From NCBI RefSeq assembly GCF_002846555.1, contig NZ_PJMS01000001.1:4092001-4156000 (forward strand): a stretch of 64,000 bases of DNA. Reading direction: 5' to 3'. The DNA comes from Aquimarina sp. MAR_2010_214 (GTDB lineage: Bacteria; Bacteroidota; Bacteroidia; Flavobacteriales; Flavobacteriaceae). Each line of letters begins with the position of its first letter. The first letter of the stretch is position 1. Under the pieces are notes generated by a model. It saw nothing but the letters and a program-made list of their open reading frames with translations, made no database searches and was not told the DNA's origin. Positions 44,368-53,828 of this stretch are shown one piece after another. The position numbers and the translations under genes were made by a program.

Positions 44368-44637
44368 TTAATCAATTTCCTCATAATCGATATATTCTCC
44401 TACATCTTTATTAGAAGAATTTTGTTTTGATTTTTTTTCAATAGTTACTTCACCTTCTGTAGACTGCTGGGGTTGTTGATATTGATCAAATTGCTGTTTA
44501 AATTTCTCTCCTGCTTTCTTTGTAACATATCTAAGCAATAGAGGACCAAATAACCGCGTTATTATCTTTAGTCCATAATATACTAAGATTATAATGAGAA
44601 TTATCTTTAATACCCCTTGTAGTGATGCTTCCTGCAT
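44368..44637 (-). CDS. DUF4834 small membrane protein
   Basis: 89 residues from the ATG at 44637 (MQEASLQGVLKIILIIILVYYGLKIITRLFGPLLLRY). The longer frame to 44826 runs into the divergent gene and is rejected. One N-terminal membrane helix precedes a charged, Gln-rich cytosolic tail ending DVGEYIDYEEID, as in DUF4834 of Bacteroidota. Function unknown. It is the first gene of the operon with YfhO (33 bp downstream) and the glycosyltransferase. Confidence 0.8.
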   Translation of the reverse strand: MQEASLQGVLKIILIIILVYYGLKIITRLFGPLLLRYVTKKAGEKFKQQFDQYQQPQQSTEGEVTIEKKSKQNSSNKDVGEYIDYEEID

Positions 44638-44737
44638 AACATTTTTTTTCAAAAATAATGAACTCTGCATACAATTACAGGTAGACAGTCCTAAAAAAAT
44701 GATAAAATCTGCTATATTTGAACCAAATCTATTGAAT

Positions 44738-46420
44738 ATGTGCCCTAAGTCTATTCTATTATTAATTACCCTATTTTTATGTAGCCTAACGGTTTCTGCA
44801 CAATATACCGAGAAGATCAATACCAATAGACCTGGTACATCACAAGGTGCTTTCTCAGTTGGTAATAATGTTTTACAAGTAGAAGGTGGTTTTGGTTTTG
44901 GAAAAGAGAAACATAAACTCCTTAATACAAAGACTAATGTTTTTAAGCTTGATTATTCTGTGCGATATGGCTTGTTAATTGAACAATTAGAACTTAGACT
45001 TAATGGTACATTTAGAGCAGATGGAGTTAAACAAACTATTGGTGGTAACGAAGAAAAAATAAAGAGAAGTAATTTTGAAGTAAATACGATTGGTGCAAAA
45101 TACCTGATTTACGATCCGTATAAAAGACCAAAGAAAGATTCTACTAATTATGATGAATTAAAAAGCTGGAAAGAGCGCTACAGGTTTAAGTGGAAAAGTC
45201 TTATCCCAGCAGTTTCTGCTTATGTAGGAGCAAACTTTGTATCAAAAGACAACCCATTTACTGCACCTAATGATGATAGCTTTAGTCCAAAGATTGTTTT
45301 AATGACTCAAAATAACTGGACCACCAGTTTAAATGGAAATTGGGTATTAGTCACTAACTTAATTGTTGATAAGGTCACTACAGATGATCCGATTATTGGT
45401 TGGATTATTACTTCTACTCATACAATTAATGAAAAATGGGCTGCTTTTGGAGAGTACCAGGGGCAGAAAAGTGATTTTTATAGCGATAATATTCTTAGAC
45501 TCGGAGGAGCTTATTTATACAATAAAGATTTACAATTGGATGCAAATGTTGCTTTCAATTTTAAAGACACTCCTTCTATGTTTACTTTAAGTTTTGGAGC
45601 ATCTTATCGATTTGATTGGCACACCAAAGACGAGATTATTGAACAGCCAGGATTAGAAGGTGGTGTCAAAGAAGGAGAAGAAGAAAATGAAGGCAAAGAA
45701 GAAAACGAAGAAGGTAATGAAGGTGAATTTGATGAACTTGAAGAAGGTGAAGAGATTGAAAATGATAGTCTGAAATTAGGAAAAACTCCTTTTGTCAATG
45801 ATTTTGAAGATGATGGTTTCAGAGAAGAAATTGAAAAAGATCTTGATGAAAGACGAACTGAAGAACGATTAGAGCGTGAGCGTATTGAAAACGAAAAGAT
45901 TTCTAAAAAAGAAGATAAGAAATTTAGAAAAGAAGAAGCTAGACGCCTAAAACGTGAAGCAAAAGAGGCTAGAAAAGCTGAAAAAGCTGAAATCCAGGCA
46001 GAGAAAGAAAAGCAAAAAATGATCGATGATATTGATGCCGAATTGGATAAAATAGAGAAAGAACAAGGTGTTGATCAAGAACTACAAGATATAGATAAAG
46101 AGCTCCAGGAGCTCGAAAAAATGGAAAAAGAGTTAGAACTTGACAATAAAGAAAAGGAAGAGAAAAAAGAAGAAAAGCAAGAGAAAAAAGAAGAAGAAAA
46201 GCAAGAAGAAGATGTAGATGCTGAGTACGAAAAGTACCAAAAAGAGCAAGAAAAAAATAAAAAAGCAGAAGAGAAGAGAAGAAGAAAAGAGGAAAAAAAG
46301 CGTCAAAAAGAAGAAAAGAAAAGAAAAAAAGAAGAACAAAAACGCAAAAACAAAGAAGAAAAAGATAATAAGACAGATGACTCGGATCTTGACAAGGAAT
46401 TAGAAAAAATAGATCAGTAA
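44738..46420 (+). CDS. Outer-membrane transporter-like protein with long Lys/Glu coiled tail
   Basis: 560 residues from the ATG at 44738 (MCPKSILLLITLFLCSLTVSAQ, a good SPI signal); the frame continues upstream only as antisense of the DUF4834 gene. Residues ~22-300 look like a beta-barrel of the phenol-degradation transporter type (Meta_phenol-like: NRPGTSQGAFSVGNNVLQVEGGFGFG, ...YRFDWHTK). Residues ~305-560 are extremely charged, E/K/R-rich coiled coil (EEGEEIE..., KREAKEARKAEK..., KKRQKEEKKRKKE). The tail is probably periplasmic and may bind peptidoglycan or another envelope component. Function unknown. Confidence 0.75.
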   Translation: MCPKSILLLITLFLCSLTVSAQYTEKINTNRPGTSQGAFSVGNNVLQVEGGFGFGKEKHKLLNTKTNVFKLDYSVRYGLLIEQLELRLNGTFRADGVKQTIGGNEEKIKRSNFEVNTIGAKYLIYDPYKRPKKDSTNYDELKSWKERYRFKWKSLIPAVSAYVGANFVSKDNPFTAPNDDSFSPKIVLMTQNNWTTSLNGNWVLVTNLIVDKVTTDDPIIGWIITSTHTINEKWAAFGEYQGQKSDFYSDNILRLGGAYLYNKDLQLDANVAFNFKDTPSMFTLSFGASYRFDWHTKDEIIEQPGLEGGVKEGEEENEGKEENEEGNEGEFDELEEGEEIENDSLKLGKTPFVNDFEDDGFREEIEKDLDERRTEERLERERIENEKISKKEDKKFRKEEARRLKREAKEARKAEKAEIQAEKEKQKMIDDIDAELDKIEKEQGVDQELQDIDKELQELEKMEKELELDNKEKEEKKEEKQEKKEEEKQEEDVDAEYEKYQKEQEKNKKAEEKRRRKEEKKRQKEEKKRKKEEQKRKNKEEKDNKTDDSDLDKELEKIDQ

Positions 46421-46527
46421 TAGTGATTAAAGGCAAGAATAAACTCTTTAAAGTACTTAAATAAAGAATCTAATGCAATTTTACTAAAATGATCTGTATG
46501 CAATCATAATATTTAATAAAAGGATTA

Positions 46528-46535
46528 TATATTTG
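46528..46535 (+). promoter_or_regulatory. -7 element upstream of the GNAT-like gene
   Basis: TATATTTG fits TAnnTTTG and lies 20 bp before the start codon. No clear -33 element. Confidence 0.35.
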
Positions 46536-46555
46536 TGATGAATTAGAGATGATAT

Positions 46556-47674
46556 ATGATTACGATTAAAGAAATTACTTCAAAAGGAGATTTAACAACG
46601 TTTGTTAAATTTCCTTTTGAATTATATAAAGATTCCCCATATTATGTTCCTTCTATTATTAAGGAAGAAGTAGATGTGATGAATCCAAAGAAGAATCCTG
46701 TTTTTAGAAACTCTGACGCAAAATATTTCTTAGCTTACAAAGGCGACACTATAGTAGGAAGAATCGCTGCAATTATAAATTGGATTGAGGTAAACGAACA
46801 AAAAAAACCAAAAGTACGTTTTGGATGGTTTGATGTCATTGATGATATTGAAGTAACTAAAGCATTATTAGAGAAAGTTTCAGAATACGGAACTCAACAC
46901 GGATTAGAATACATGGAAGGTCCTGTAGGTTTTTCTAATATGGATAAAGCAGGAATTCTTATTAAAGGATTTGAAGAGCTAAATACCATGATTACCTGGT
47001 ACAACTACCCTTACTATTCAAAACATATGGAGCAACTTAATTTTGAGCCTGCAGCTACATGGGTAGAATATAAAATAAGAGTTCCGAAAAAGACGAAAGA
47101 AAAGGTAATAAAATTTGCCCAGGTAATTAAAGAACGTTATCAACTTCAGCTCCTTAAATTTAACAAAAGTAAAGAGATACTTCAATATGCTGACGACATG
47201 TTTGATCTACTAAATAAGACCTATAGTAGCTTACAAACTTTTGTTCCTATACAGCAATATCAAATAGATATGTATAAGAAGAAATACTTACCATATCTAA
47301 ATCCCGAGTACATTACTTGCATCGCAGATAAAACAGGCAAACTTATAGCGTTTTCGATCGTAATGCCTTCATTTTCTAAAGCTTTGAAAAAAATGAACGG
47401 TAAAGTCTACCCGCTAAGGTTTCTACATATCCTAAAAGCACAGCGTAGAAATGATACAGCAGCTTTTTATCTTATAGGAGTAGACCCAGAATACCAAAAC
47501 AAAGGAGTTACTGCACTTATTTTTAAAGAAATGAATGAAGCTTTTCTTCGTAATGGGATCGAAGTTGTCGAAACTAATCCCGAGCTTGAAGAGAATAAAG
47601 CGATCCAAGCCCTTTGGAATGGCTATGAACACGAACAACATAAGATGAGACGAACATTTAGAAAAAATATTTAG
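46556..47674 (+). CDS. GNAT-type acyltransferase-like protein (372 aa)
   Basis: 372 residues, cytosolic. Two GNAT-like modules appear: an N-terminal one (~1-120, FLAYKGDTIVGRIAAIINWIE) and a C-terminal one (~230-350) with ITCIADKTGKLIAFSIVMPSF and the pyrophosphate-binding region FYLIGVDPEYQNKGVTALIFKEM (Q/R-x-x-G-x-x type, ends ETNPELEENKAIQALWNGYEHEQHKMRRTF). It is probably an N- or O-acyltransferase with unknown substrate. I have seen such genes labelled GTP cyclohydrolase, with no motif in support. Single gene. Confidence 0.8.
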   Translation: MITIKEITSKGDLTTFVKFPFELYKDSPYYVPSIIKEEVDVMNPKKNPVFRNSDAKYFLAYKGDTIVGRIAAIINWIEVNEQKKPKVRFGWFDVIDDIEVTKALLEKVSEYGTQHGLEYMEGPVGFSNMDKAGILIKGFEELNTMITWYNYPYYSKHMEQLNFEPAATWVEYKIRVPKKTKEKVIKFAQVIKERYQLQLLKFNKSKEILQYADDMFDLLNKTYSSLQTFVPIQQYQIDMYKKKYLPYLNPEYITCIADKTGKLIAFSIVMPSFSKALKKMNGKVYPLRFLHILKAQRRNDTAAFYLIGVDPEYQNKGVTALIFKEMNEAFLRNGIEVVETNPELEENKAIQALWNGYEHEQHKMRRTFRKNI

Positions 47675-47907
47675 TCCCCTACCTATTTTTATCTACATAT
47701 CGATGTCTTAAGATGTAATCTTAATTTTATATTTAAGGTTATTAATACTTAGTTAAATAATGAATAACTAACACTACCTTCTTAGATTTTATCTATTTTT
47801 AATAAGACCAACATTTCTACTTCTTACAAGTAGACACAAAACTTTGACATAAAGTCTGAGTGTCTCTAAAAAAATCAGAGTTTAAAAATTCTTAAAGCCT
47901 AATTATC
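47675..47907. other. Intergenic region before the Cys-rich peptide
   Basis: 233 bp, no ORF. No copy of the 57 kb/61-62 kb operator motif was recognised here. Confidence 0.35.
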
Positions 47908-48090
47908 ATGTTAAAAAACATTTTAAATGTAAACGGAGTTAAAAAACTAAAAAAACAAGAAAAGACAGCTATTACTGGAGGTTATCGAGGTCCAGATATA
48001 TGCCTGCTTCTTAATTGTGCCGAAAGACTTGATGGAAAATGTCGTTGTGAAAATGGAATGTGCGTATTTGACCGACATTTTTGTAAATAG
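47908..48090 (+). CDS. Orphan Cys-rich double-glycine peptide (bacteriocin-like)
   Basis: 60 residues. The leader MLKNILNVNGVKKLKKQEKT is followed by AITGG and a 35-residue core with six Cys (ICLLLNC, DGKCRC, NGMCVF, HFCK). The leader is the MLKNIL...ITGG type common in flavobacterial bacteriocin-signal peptides. Six Cys suggests three disulfides and a knotted fold. No processing enzymes are adjacent, so the exporter at 57510-60890 or another must serve it. It has its own strong terminator. Function unknown. Confidence 0.75.
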   Translation: MLKNILNVNGVKKLKKQEKTAITGGYRGPDICLLLNCAERLDGKCRCENGMCVFDRHFCK

Positions 48091-48112
48091 ACGTAAAAAT
48101 AATCTAAAAACA

Positions 48113-48140
48113 AAAAAATCCGCTATTTAGCGGATTTTTT
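48113..48140. terminator. Bidirectional terminator after the Cys-rich peptide
   Basis: AAAAAATCCGCTA (48113-48125), loop TT, TAGCGGATTTTTT (48128-48140), a perfect 13-bp stem between convergent genes. Confidence 0.9.
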
Positions 48141-48161
48141 ACATATATTTTTCTGTAATTA

Positions 48162-49421
48162 TCACTCTCCCATTGCAGCAGCAACAGCAGCAGATATACG
48201 TTTATAAGTTCCGTTTTCTAATCGTTCTCGTATTGCAGAAAACGCATTAAGTGTTTCTTCTATATCTTCCAAAGTATGAGAAGCTGTAGGAATTAACCTT
48301 AGCAATATCAAACCTTTAGGTATAACAGGATATACTACAATAGAGCAGAAAATCCCATAATTTTCCCTAAGATCTTTTACCAGAGCCATAGCTTCAGGAA
48401 TACTTCCTTTTAAATACACTGGTGTCACACAACTCTGGGTAGTTCCTAAATCAAAACCTCTTTCCCTAAGTCCATTCTGTAAATTATTTACATTCTGCCA
48501 TAGTTTAGCCTTTAGTTCAGGCATCGTTCTAAGCATATCTAAACGCTTAAGAGCTCCTACTACTAATTGCATCTGCAATGATTTTGCAAACATTTGAGAA
48601 CGTAAATTATATTTTAAATAATCTATAATCTCTTGGTCAGCTGCAATAAATGCTCCTGTACTCGCCATAGATTTAGCAAAAGTAGCAAAGTATACATCTA
48701 TTTGATCCTGAATCCCTTGCTCCTCACCTGTTCCTGCTCCTGTTGCTCCTAATGTCCCAAATCCATGTGCATCATCAACAAACAATCTAAAGTTATACTT
48801 TTCTTTTAAAGCAACAATTTCTTTTAACCTTCCTTGTTCTCCTCGCATTCCAAAAACTCCTTCAGAAATCAGTAAAATCCCTCCTCCGGTCTTTTGCGCC
48901 ATTTTTGTGGCTCTCATCAAGTTTTTATCAATACTTTCTATATTGTTATGTCGATAGGTGTATCGCTGCCCTTGATGTAATCGAACTCCATCAATAATAC
49001 ATGCATGCGCATCTACATCATACACAATAATATCATCTTTACTTACTAGTGCATCAATTGTAGAAACCATTCCCTGGTATCCAAAATTTAATAAATATGC
49101 TGCCTCTTTATCGACAAATTCTGCCAATTCATCTTGTAATTGTTCATGAAGATCTGTATGCCCACTCATCATCCTAGCTCCCATTGGATATGCAGATCCG
49201 TAAGCTGCAGCCGCCTCTGCATCTACCTTACGAACTTCTTCTTTATTTGCTAATCCCAAATAGTCATTGATACTCCAGGTAATTACTTCTCTCCCTTGAA
49301 ACCTCATTCTATTTGATATAGGCCCTTCTAGTTTAGGAAAAACAAAATATCCTTCTGCCTGATCCGCCCACTTTCCTAATGGCCCTTTGTCTTTATAAAT
49401 CTTATCAAATAAATCTCTCAT
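48162..49421 (-). CDS. Alpha-oxoamine synthase, SPT-like (candidate cysteate acyltransferase)
   Basis: 419 residues, PLP fold-type I. Schiff-base Lys250 (YFATFAKSMASTGAF), Asp217 and His219 (FVDDAHGFG), stacking His139 (DVDAHA). Full-length serine palmitoyltransferase/AONS/KBL family. It condenses an amino acid with an acyl-thioester. The upstream gene on the same strand is a cysteine-synthase-like enzyme; that combination points to the sulfonolipid pathway, with cysteate as amino acid. A normal SPT for sphingolipids or a glycine C-acetyltransferase are alternatives. Confidence 0.85.
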   Translation of the reverse strand: MRDLFDKIYKDKGPLGKWADQAEGYFVFPKLEGPISNRMRFQGREVITWSINDYLGLANKEEVRKVDAEAAAAYGSAYPMGARMMSGHTDLHEQLQDELAEFVDKEAAYLLNFGYQGMVSTIDALVSKDDIIVYDVDAHACIIDGVRLHQGQRYTYRHNNIESIDKNLMRATKMAQKTGGGILLISEGVFGMRGEQGRLKEIVALKEKYNFRLFVDDAHGFGTLGATGAGTGEEQGIQDQIDVYFATFAKSMASTGAFIAADQEIIDYLKYNLRSQMFAKSLQMQLVVGALKRLDMLRTMPELKAKLWQNVNNLQNGLRERGFDLGTTQSCVTPVYLKGSIPEAMALVKDLRENYGIFCSIVVYPVIPKGLILLRLIPTASHTLEDIEETLNAFSAIRERLENGTYKRISAAVAAAMGE

Positions 49422-49645
49422 TTATCAAAAAATTGTTTCTTATAAGTGTGCGAAAATACGGAAAATTGATTTGATGACATAATTATATTCGATTTCACTT
49501 TTACAAAGTGTCATTTTAACATTTTATAAAATCTACTATACAATAAACCATAAGTATTTTAATAGTTTTCTGTAATTTAATAAATAAAATTAACATCAAT
49601 AATTGAGGAAATAAGAACCGTATTATGAAAATTATATCAAAAAAA

Positions 49646-49669
49646 AACATCCCTATATTCTGGGATGTT
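49646..49669 (-). terminator. Terminator of the cysteine-synthase-like gene
   Basis: AACATCCC (49646-49653) and GGGATGTT (49662-49669) form an 8-bp stem with an 8-base loop. On the minus strand it ends in a run of T. It separates the gene at 49695 from the downstream alpha-oxoamine synthase, so the two are at most partly cotranscribed. Confidence 0.7.
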
Positions 49670-49694
49670 CATAAAATTCTATTTTATATTTTTT

Positions 49695-50735
49695 TTATTT
49701 AATGAATTGAACTTTTGTTGCATCAATTTCATTTTTACTATCAAAAAATCCTTGCTCTGTCATCCAATCATCACTAAATACTTTACTCATATATCGTGAT
49801 CCATGATCCGGAAGAATAATAACAACATTACTGTTTTCATCAAACTCCCCCTGCTCTGCAAGTTGTTTTACACCTTGTATTGCTGCTCCACTTGTATATC
49901 CTAGAAACAAGCCTTCTTTCTTTACTAATTCTCTGGCTGTATGCGCACTATCTTCATCACTTACTTTCTCAAATTTATCAATAACATCAAAATCTGTTGC
50001 AGTAGGGATTAGATTTTTACCTAAACCTTCAATTCTATAAGGATATATTTCTTCCTCATCAAATTCTCTGGTTTCATGATATTTCTTTAAAACCGATCCA
50101 TAAGCATCGATTCCCATAACACATACATCACTATTTTTTTCTTTTAAAAATCTGGCAGTCCCTGAGATAGTTCCTCCAGTTCCACAACATGCTACAAAAT
50201 GTGTAAGCTTACCATTGGTTTGATCCCAAATTTCTGGCCCTGTAGAATTGTAATGAGCATCAATATTCAATTCGTTGAAATATTGATTTATATATACAGA
50301 TCCTTTTATTTCTTCATGAAGTCTTTTTGCCACCTGATAATAAGATCTGGGATCGTCTGCACTAACATGAGCCGGGCATACATATACCTTTGCTCCCATA
50401 TTCTTAAGCATTGCTATTTTATCCTTAGAGGATTTAGAACTAACAGCAAGAATACAGTCATAGCCTTTGATAACGCTAACCATTGCCAAACTAAAACCAG
50501 TATTACCACTTGTTGTTTCTATAATGGTATCACCAGGTTTAATAAGACCTCTTTTTTCTGCTTCTTCTATAATATAAAGTGCAATCCTATCTTTGGTGGA
50601 GTGTCCCGGGTTAAAAGATTCTACTTTTGCGTAGTAATTTCCCGGAAAGTCTTTCATAATTCTGTTTAATTTTATAAGCGGGGTATCGCCAATAAGCTCT
50701 AAAACATTATTATAAGCCCTAATATCTTCTCTCAT
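49695..50735 (-). CDS. Cysteine-synthase-like PLP enzyme (candidate cysteate synthase)
   Basis: 346 residues, PLP fold-type II. PLP Lys48 lies in [10 protein letters not shown] (canonical CysK reads NPGGSVKDR), substrate loop ETTSGNTG (73-80), phosphate loop [19 protein letters not shown] and the C-terminal [10 protein letters not shown] also fit the family. The altered PLP-site context and ~30 extra residues suggest a relative of O-acetylserine sulfhydrylase with another nucleophile, possibly sulfite making cysteate. This is inferred from the SPT-like gene downstream. A normal cysteine synthase remains possible. Confidence 0.8.
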   Translation of the reverse strand: MREDIRAYNNVLELIGDTPLIKLNRIMKDFPGNYYAKVESFNPGHSTKDRIALYIIEEAEKRGLIKPGDTIIETTSGNTGFSLAMVSVIKGYDCILAVSSKSSKDKIAMLKNMGAKVYVCPAHVSADDPRSYYQVAKRLHEEIKGSVYINQYFNELNIDAHYNSTGPEIWDQTNGKLTHFVACCGTGGTISGTARFLKEKNSDVCVMGIDAYGSVLKKYHETREFDEEEIYPYRIEGLGKNLIPTATDFDVIDKFEKVSDEDSAHTARELVKKEGLFLGYTSGAAIQGVKQLAEQGEFDENSNVVIILPDHGSRYMSKVFSDDWMTEQGFFDSKNEIDATKVQFIK

Positions 50736-50821
50736 ATAATTGTGTTTTACAGATTAGTGAGATAAAATAGGGGTCCACTAACTGTTACAAAAACGGTACG
50801 AAGTTACATTATTTTTTTGAA

Positions 50822-52891
50822 TTACTCTTCAATACCTTCCAAATCTAACAAAAAAGCATATTCTTTTGCCACTTCTTTAAGTGCTTCAAATCTTCCTGAA
50901 GCTCCTCCGTGACCAGCTTCCATATTTGTATGTAATACCAATAAATTGTCATCAGTTTTTAACTCTCTTAATTTCGCCACCCATTTTGCCGGTTCCCAAT
51001 ATTGCACTTGAGAATCATGTAAACCTGCAGTTACTAACATATTTGGGTATTCTTGAGCTACAATATTATCATAAGGAGAATATGACTTCATATATTCATA
51101 ATACTCCTTTTCATTAGGATTCCCCCATTCATCGTATTCTCCTGTGGTTAAAGGTATACTATCATCAAGCATAGTGCTTACAACATCTACAAAAGGTACC
51201 GCTGCCACAACACCATTATACAATTCTGGAGCCATATTAACTATCGCTCCCATCAATAGCCCTCCTGCAGACCCGCCCATAGCATATAAATGATTGGCAG
51301 AAGTATATCCTTGCGCTATTAAAGACTTTGAACAATCAATAAAATCTGTAAATGTATTCTTTTTTTTAAGAAGTTTTCCTTCTTCATACCAAGACCTTCC
51401 CAGATATTCACTTCCTCTTATATGAGCAATAGCATAAATAAATCCTCTATCTAACAAACTTAATCGAACTGTAGAAAAATATGGATCTATAGTTGACCCA
51501 TATGAACCATAACCATATTGTAATAATGGGTTACTTCTATCCTTTTGTATGCCTTTTCTGTATATTAAAGAAATAGGAATCTTAGTTCCATCTTCGGCTG
51601 TTGCCCATACTCTTTCTGAAATATAATTATTTTTATCAAACTTACCTCCAAGTACATCTTGTTCCTTTTTTATCTCTTTCTCCTTAGATTTCATATCAAA
51701 ATCAATCACCGAATTAGGAGTGGTAAGAGAATTATAAGCATATCTTAGGTTTTTGGTATCAAAATCAGGGTTTGCACTCACATAAGCAGTGTACGTTTCG
51801 TTATCAAAAGGAAGATAATAATCAGCAGTACCATCCCATCTTTTAATATTGATTTTATTAAGACCATTATTACGCTCACTAATTACTAAATACTCTTTAA
51901 AAATCTCTACATCTTCAATCAAAACGTCTTTACGGTGTGAAATAACATCTTTCCAGTTTTCTTTGGCAGTGTTATCCTCTGACACCTTCATTAGCTTAAA
52001 ATTAGTAGCTTCATCTGCATTAGTCAACACATAAAAATGATCATCATAATGAGCTATTCCGTATTCTAATCCTCTTATTCTTGGTTGAAAAACTTTAAAT
52101 TCTCCAGTAGGGTCATCGGCTCTTAAAATTCTATATTCTGAAGTTAATGTACTGCTTGATCCTATTACAAGGAATTTTTTGGATTTGGTTTTATACACAA
52201 ATGTCGAAAAAGTATCATCAGTCTCATTAAAAACCTCTACATCATCTGACACCGGAGTTCCTAAAACATGTCTATAAATTTTATCAGATCGTAGTGTTTC
52301 ATTATTTTTTTTGGTATAAAACAAAGTTTTACTATCTGTTGCCCAGGTACTTCCTCCTGTAGTAATTTCTATACTTTCTGGGTATACTTCACCTGTTTCG
52401 AGATTTTTTATTCGTATGGTATATTTACGTCTACTTACAGTATCTACACCAAATGCTACTAGCTTATTATCAGGACTAATACTAAGTCCAGACAGCCTAT
52501 AATAACTATGTCCTTCTGCTTCTTTATTGCAATCAAAAAGAATTTCTTCTTCTGCATCAAGACTTTCTTTTTTTCTAGAATATATAGGATAATCTTTCCC
52601 TTTTTCAAAACGGGTTAAGTACCAATACCCATTTAATTTATAAGGAACCGAAGAATCATCCTCTTTAATACGACTTTTCATTTCTTCAAAAAGATTTGTC
52701 TGAAATTTCTTTGTATGAGCAGTCATTTTATCGTTATAGTTATTCTCCTGTTCTAAATAGTCAATTACTTCTTGGTTTTCACGATCATTTAACCAGAAAT
52801 AGCTATCAACACGAACATCACCGTGTTTCTTCAGATTTTTGAGTTTTTTTTCTGCAATTGGTGATTGAACTTTGGTATCTGGTGTTGTCAT
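50822..52891 (-). CDS. ptrB: Prolyl-oligopeptidase-family peptidase (oligopeptidase B-like, S9A)
   Basis: 689 residues. An N-terminal seven-bladed beta-propeller (~75-400) precedes an alpha/beta hydrolase domain (~410-689). The triad is Ser541 (MGGSAGGLL), Asp626 (GLHDSQVQYWEP) and His661 (MEAGHGGASGRFE). GYGSYGSTIDPYFS and YAIAHIRGSEYLGRSWYEEGK are oligopeptidase B marks. It cleaves short peptides, probably after basic residues. No signal peptide, hence cytosolic. Single gene. Confidence 0.92.
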   Translation of the reverse strand: MTTPDTKVQSPIAEKKLKNLKKHGDVRVDSYFWLNDRENQEVIDYLEQENNYNDKMTAHTKKFQTNLFEEMKSRIKEDDSSVPYKLNGYWYLTRFEKGKDYPIYSRKKESLDAEEEILFDCNKEAEGHSYYRLSGLSISPDNKLVAFGVDTVSRRKYTIRIKNLETGEVYPESIEITTGGSTWATDSKTLFYTKKNNETLRSDKIYRHVLGTPVSDDVEVFNETDDTFSTFVYKTKSKKFLVIGSSSTLTSEYRILRADDPTGEFKVFQPRIRGLEYGIAHYDDHFYVLTNADEATNFKLMKVSEDNTAKENWKDVISHRKDVLIEDVEIFKEYLVISERNNGLNKINIKRWDGTADYYLPFDNETYTAYVSANPDFDTKNLRYAYNSLTTPNSVIDFDMKSKEKEIKKEQDVLGGKFDKNNYISERVWATAEDGTKIPISLIYRKGIQKDRSNPLLQYGYGSYGSTIDPYFSTVRLSLLDRGFIYAIAHIRGSEYLGRSWYEEGKLLKKKNTFTDFIDCSKSLIAQGYTSANHLYAMGGSAGGLLMGAIVNMAPELYNGVVAAVPFVDVVSTMLDDSIPLTTGEYDEWGNPNEKEYYEYMKSYSPYDNIVAQEYPNMLVTAGLHDSQVQYWEPAKWVAKLRELKTDDNLLVLHTNMEAGHGGASGRFEALKEVAKEYAFLLDLEGIEE

Positions 52892-52992
52892 AGCATTTTT
52901 TTTACAAGAAGTTGCGAAAATAAGTCATAAAAATGAATATCATGTGTGAAGTTTTCATAATAATCTTGTTAGTTTATTAACAACCAAAATAC

Positions 52993-53000
52993 TAATTTTG
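52993..53000 (+). promoter_or_regulatory. -7 element upstream of ybaB
   Basis: TAATTTTG fits TAnnTTTG, 28 bp before the ybaB start. A TTG lies at 52966-52968, a little far for ideal spacing. Confidence 0.4.
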
Positions 53001-53028
53001 TATTTATAAATTTTAAAAATATATACAC

Positions 53029-53352
53029 ATGTTTGGAGATATGATGGGGATGATGGGTAAATTAAAAGAAACCCAGCAAAAAGTAGAGGAAACTAAAGAG
53101 AGATTAAATACCGTTTTGGTAGATGAAGAAACTTCTGATGGTTTGCTTAAAATTACACTCACCGCCAATAGAGAAATCAAAACAATCTCTATATCTGATC
53201 AATTATTAGAAGACAGAGAACAGTTAGAAGATTATCTAATTTTAACCATAAACAAAGCTATTGCTAAAGCTACGAAGGTTAATGAAACTGAATTAGCTGC
53301 AGTTGCTAAAGAAGGTATGCCAAATATTCCTGGATTGGATCTGTTCAAATAG
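53029..53352 (+). CDS. ybaB: YbaB/EbfC nucleoid-associated protein
   Basis: 107 residues, the usual length. It opens with a Met/Gly segment ([26 protein letters not shown]), then the beta part ([30 protein letters not shown]), and a helical end ([32 protein letters not shown]). It binds DNA as a dimer. In many bacteria the gene follows dnaX; here it stands alone. Confidence 0.9.
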   Translation: MFGDMMGMMGKLKETQQKVEETKERLNTVLVDEETSDGLLKITLTANREIKTISISDQLLEDREQLEDYLILTINKAIAKATKVNETELAAVAKEGMPNIPGLDLFK

Positions 53353-53476
53353 CCTTGTCATCAATTAAAAGGTGTTGAACTTTAAAAAAATACAGTTAGC
53401 TATTTTTATATTTTTCTTTCTCCTTTTAATTCTATAATTTTAACAAAAGCTAAAAAATTAACTAAAATCTAACAAT

Positions 53477-53797
53477 ATGTTTGAACTCAAAAATAAGGAA
53501 GGGTCTAGCTATCATTTTACTTTAAAAGCTAAAAACGGACAAGTAATTTTAAGTAGTGAAGTATATAACAGTAAATCTGCAGCAGAAAACGGAATCTCGT
53601 CGGTTAAAAAAAATGCATCTGAAGATGGTCGATATGAACGTAAAACAGCTAAAAATGGTAAGTTTTATTTCAATCTAAAAGCTGGTAATGGCCAAGTAAT
53701 AGGTAGTAGTCAAATGTATGCTTCTGAGTCTGGAATGGAAAACGGAATCAATTCTGTAAAAGAAAATGCATCTGGTGCTGATACTAAAGAAATTTAA
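53477..53797 (+). CDS. YegP-type DUF1508 protein, two repeats
   Basis: 106 residues made of two ~50-residue DUF1508 units (YHFTLKAKNGQVILSSEVYNSKSAAENGISSVKKNA and FYFNLKAGNGQVIGSSQMYASESGMENGINSVKENA). The small beta-beta-alpha repeat is found in many bacteria (YegP); function unknown. Single gene. Confidence 0.9.
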   Translation: MFELKNKEGSSYHFTLKAKNGQVILSSEVYNSKSAAENGISSVKKNASEDGRYERKTAKNGKFYFNLKAGNGQVIGSSQMYASESGMENGINSVKENASGADTKEI

Positions 53798-53828
53798 TTT
53801 TTAAAATGTTTATAGATAAAGCTGTTCA

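Noticed and set aside
44638..44826. N-terminal extension of the DUF4834 frame
   Set aside because: It overlaps the promoter and signal peptide of the divergent gene; the ATG at 44637 gives the normal DUF4834 length.
45969..46436. Long minus-strand frames rich in Phe/Leu
   Set aside because: They are the antisense of the Lys/Glu-rich tail of the plus-strand gene; composition is a mirror of AAA/GAA codons.
46556..47674. GTP cyclohydrolase annotation
   Set aside because: The visible motifs are GNAT-like; no cyclohydrolase signature is present.
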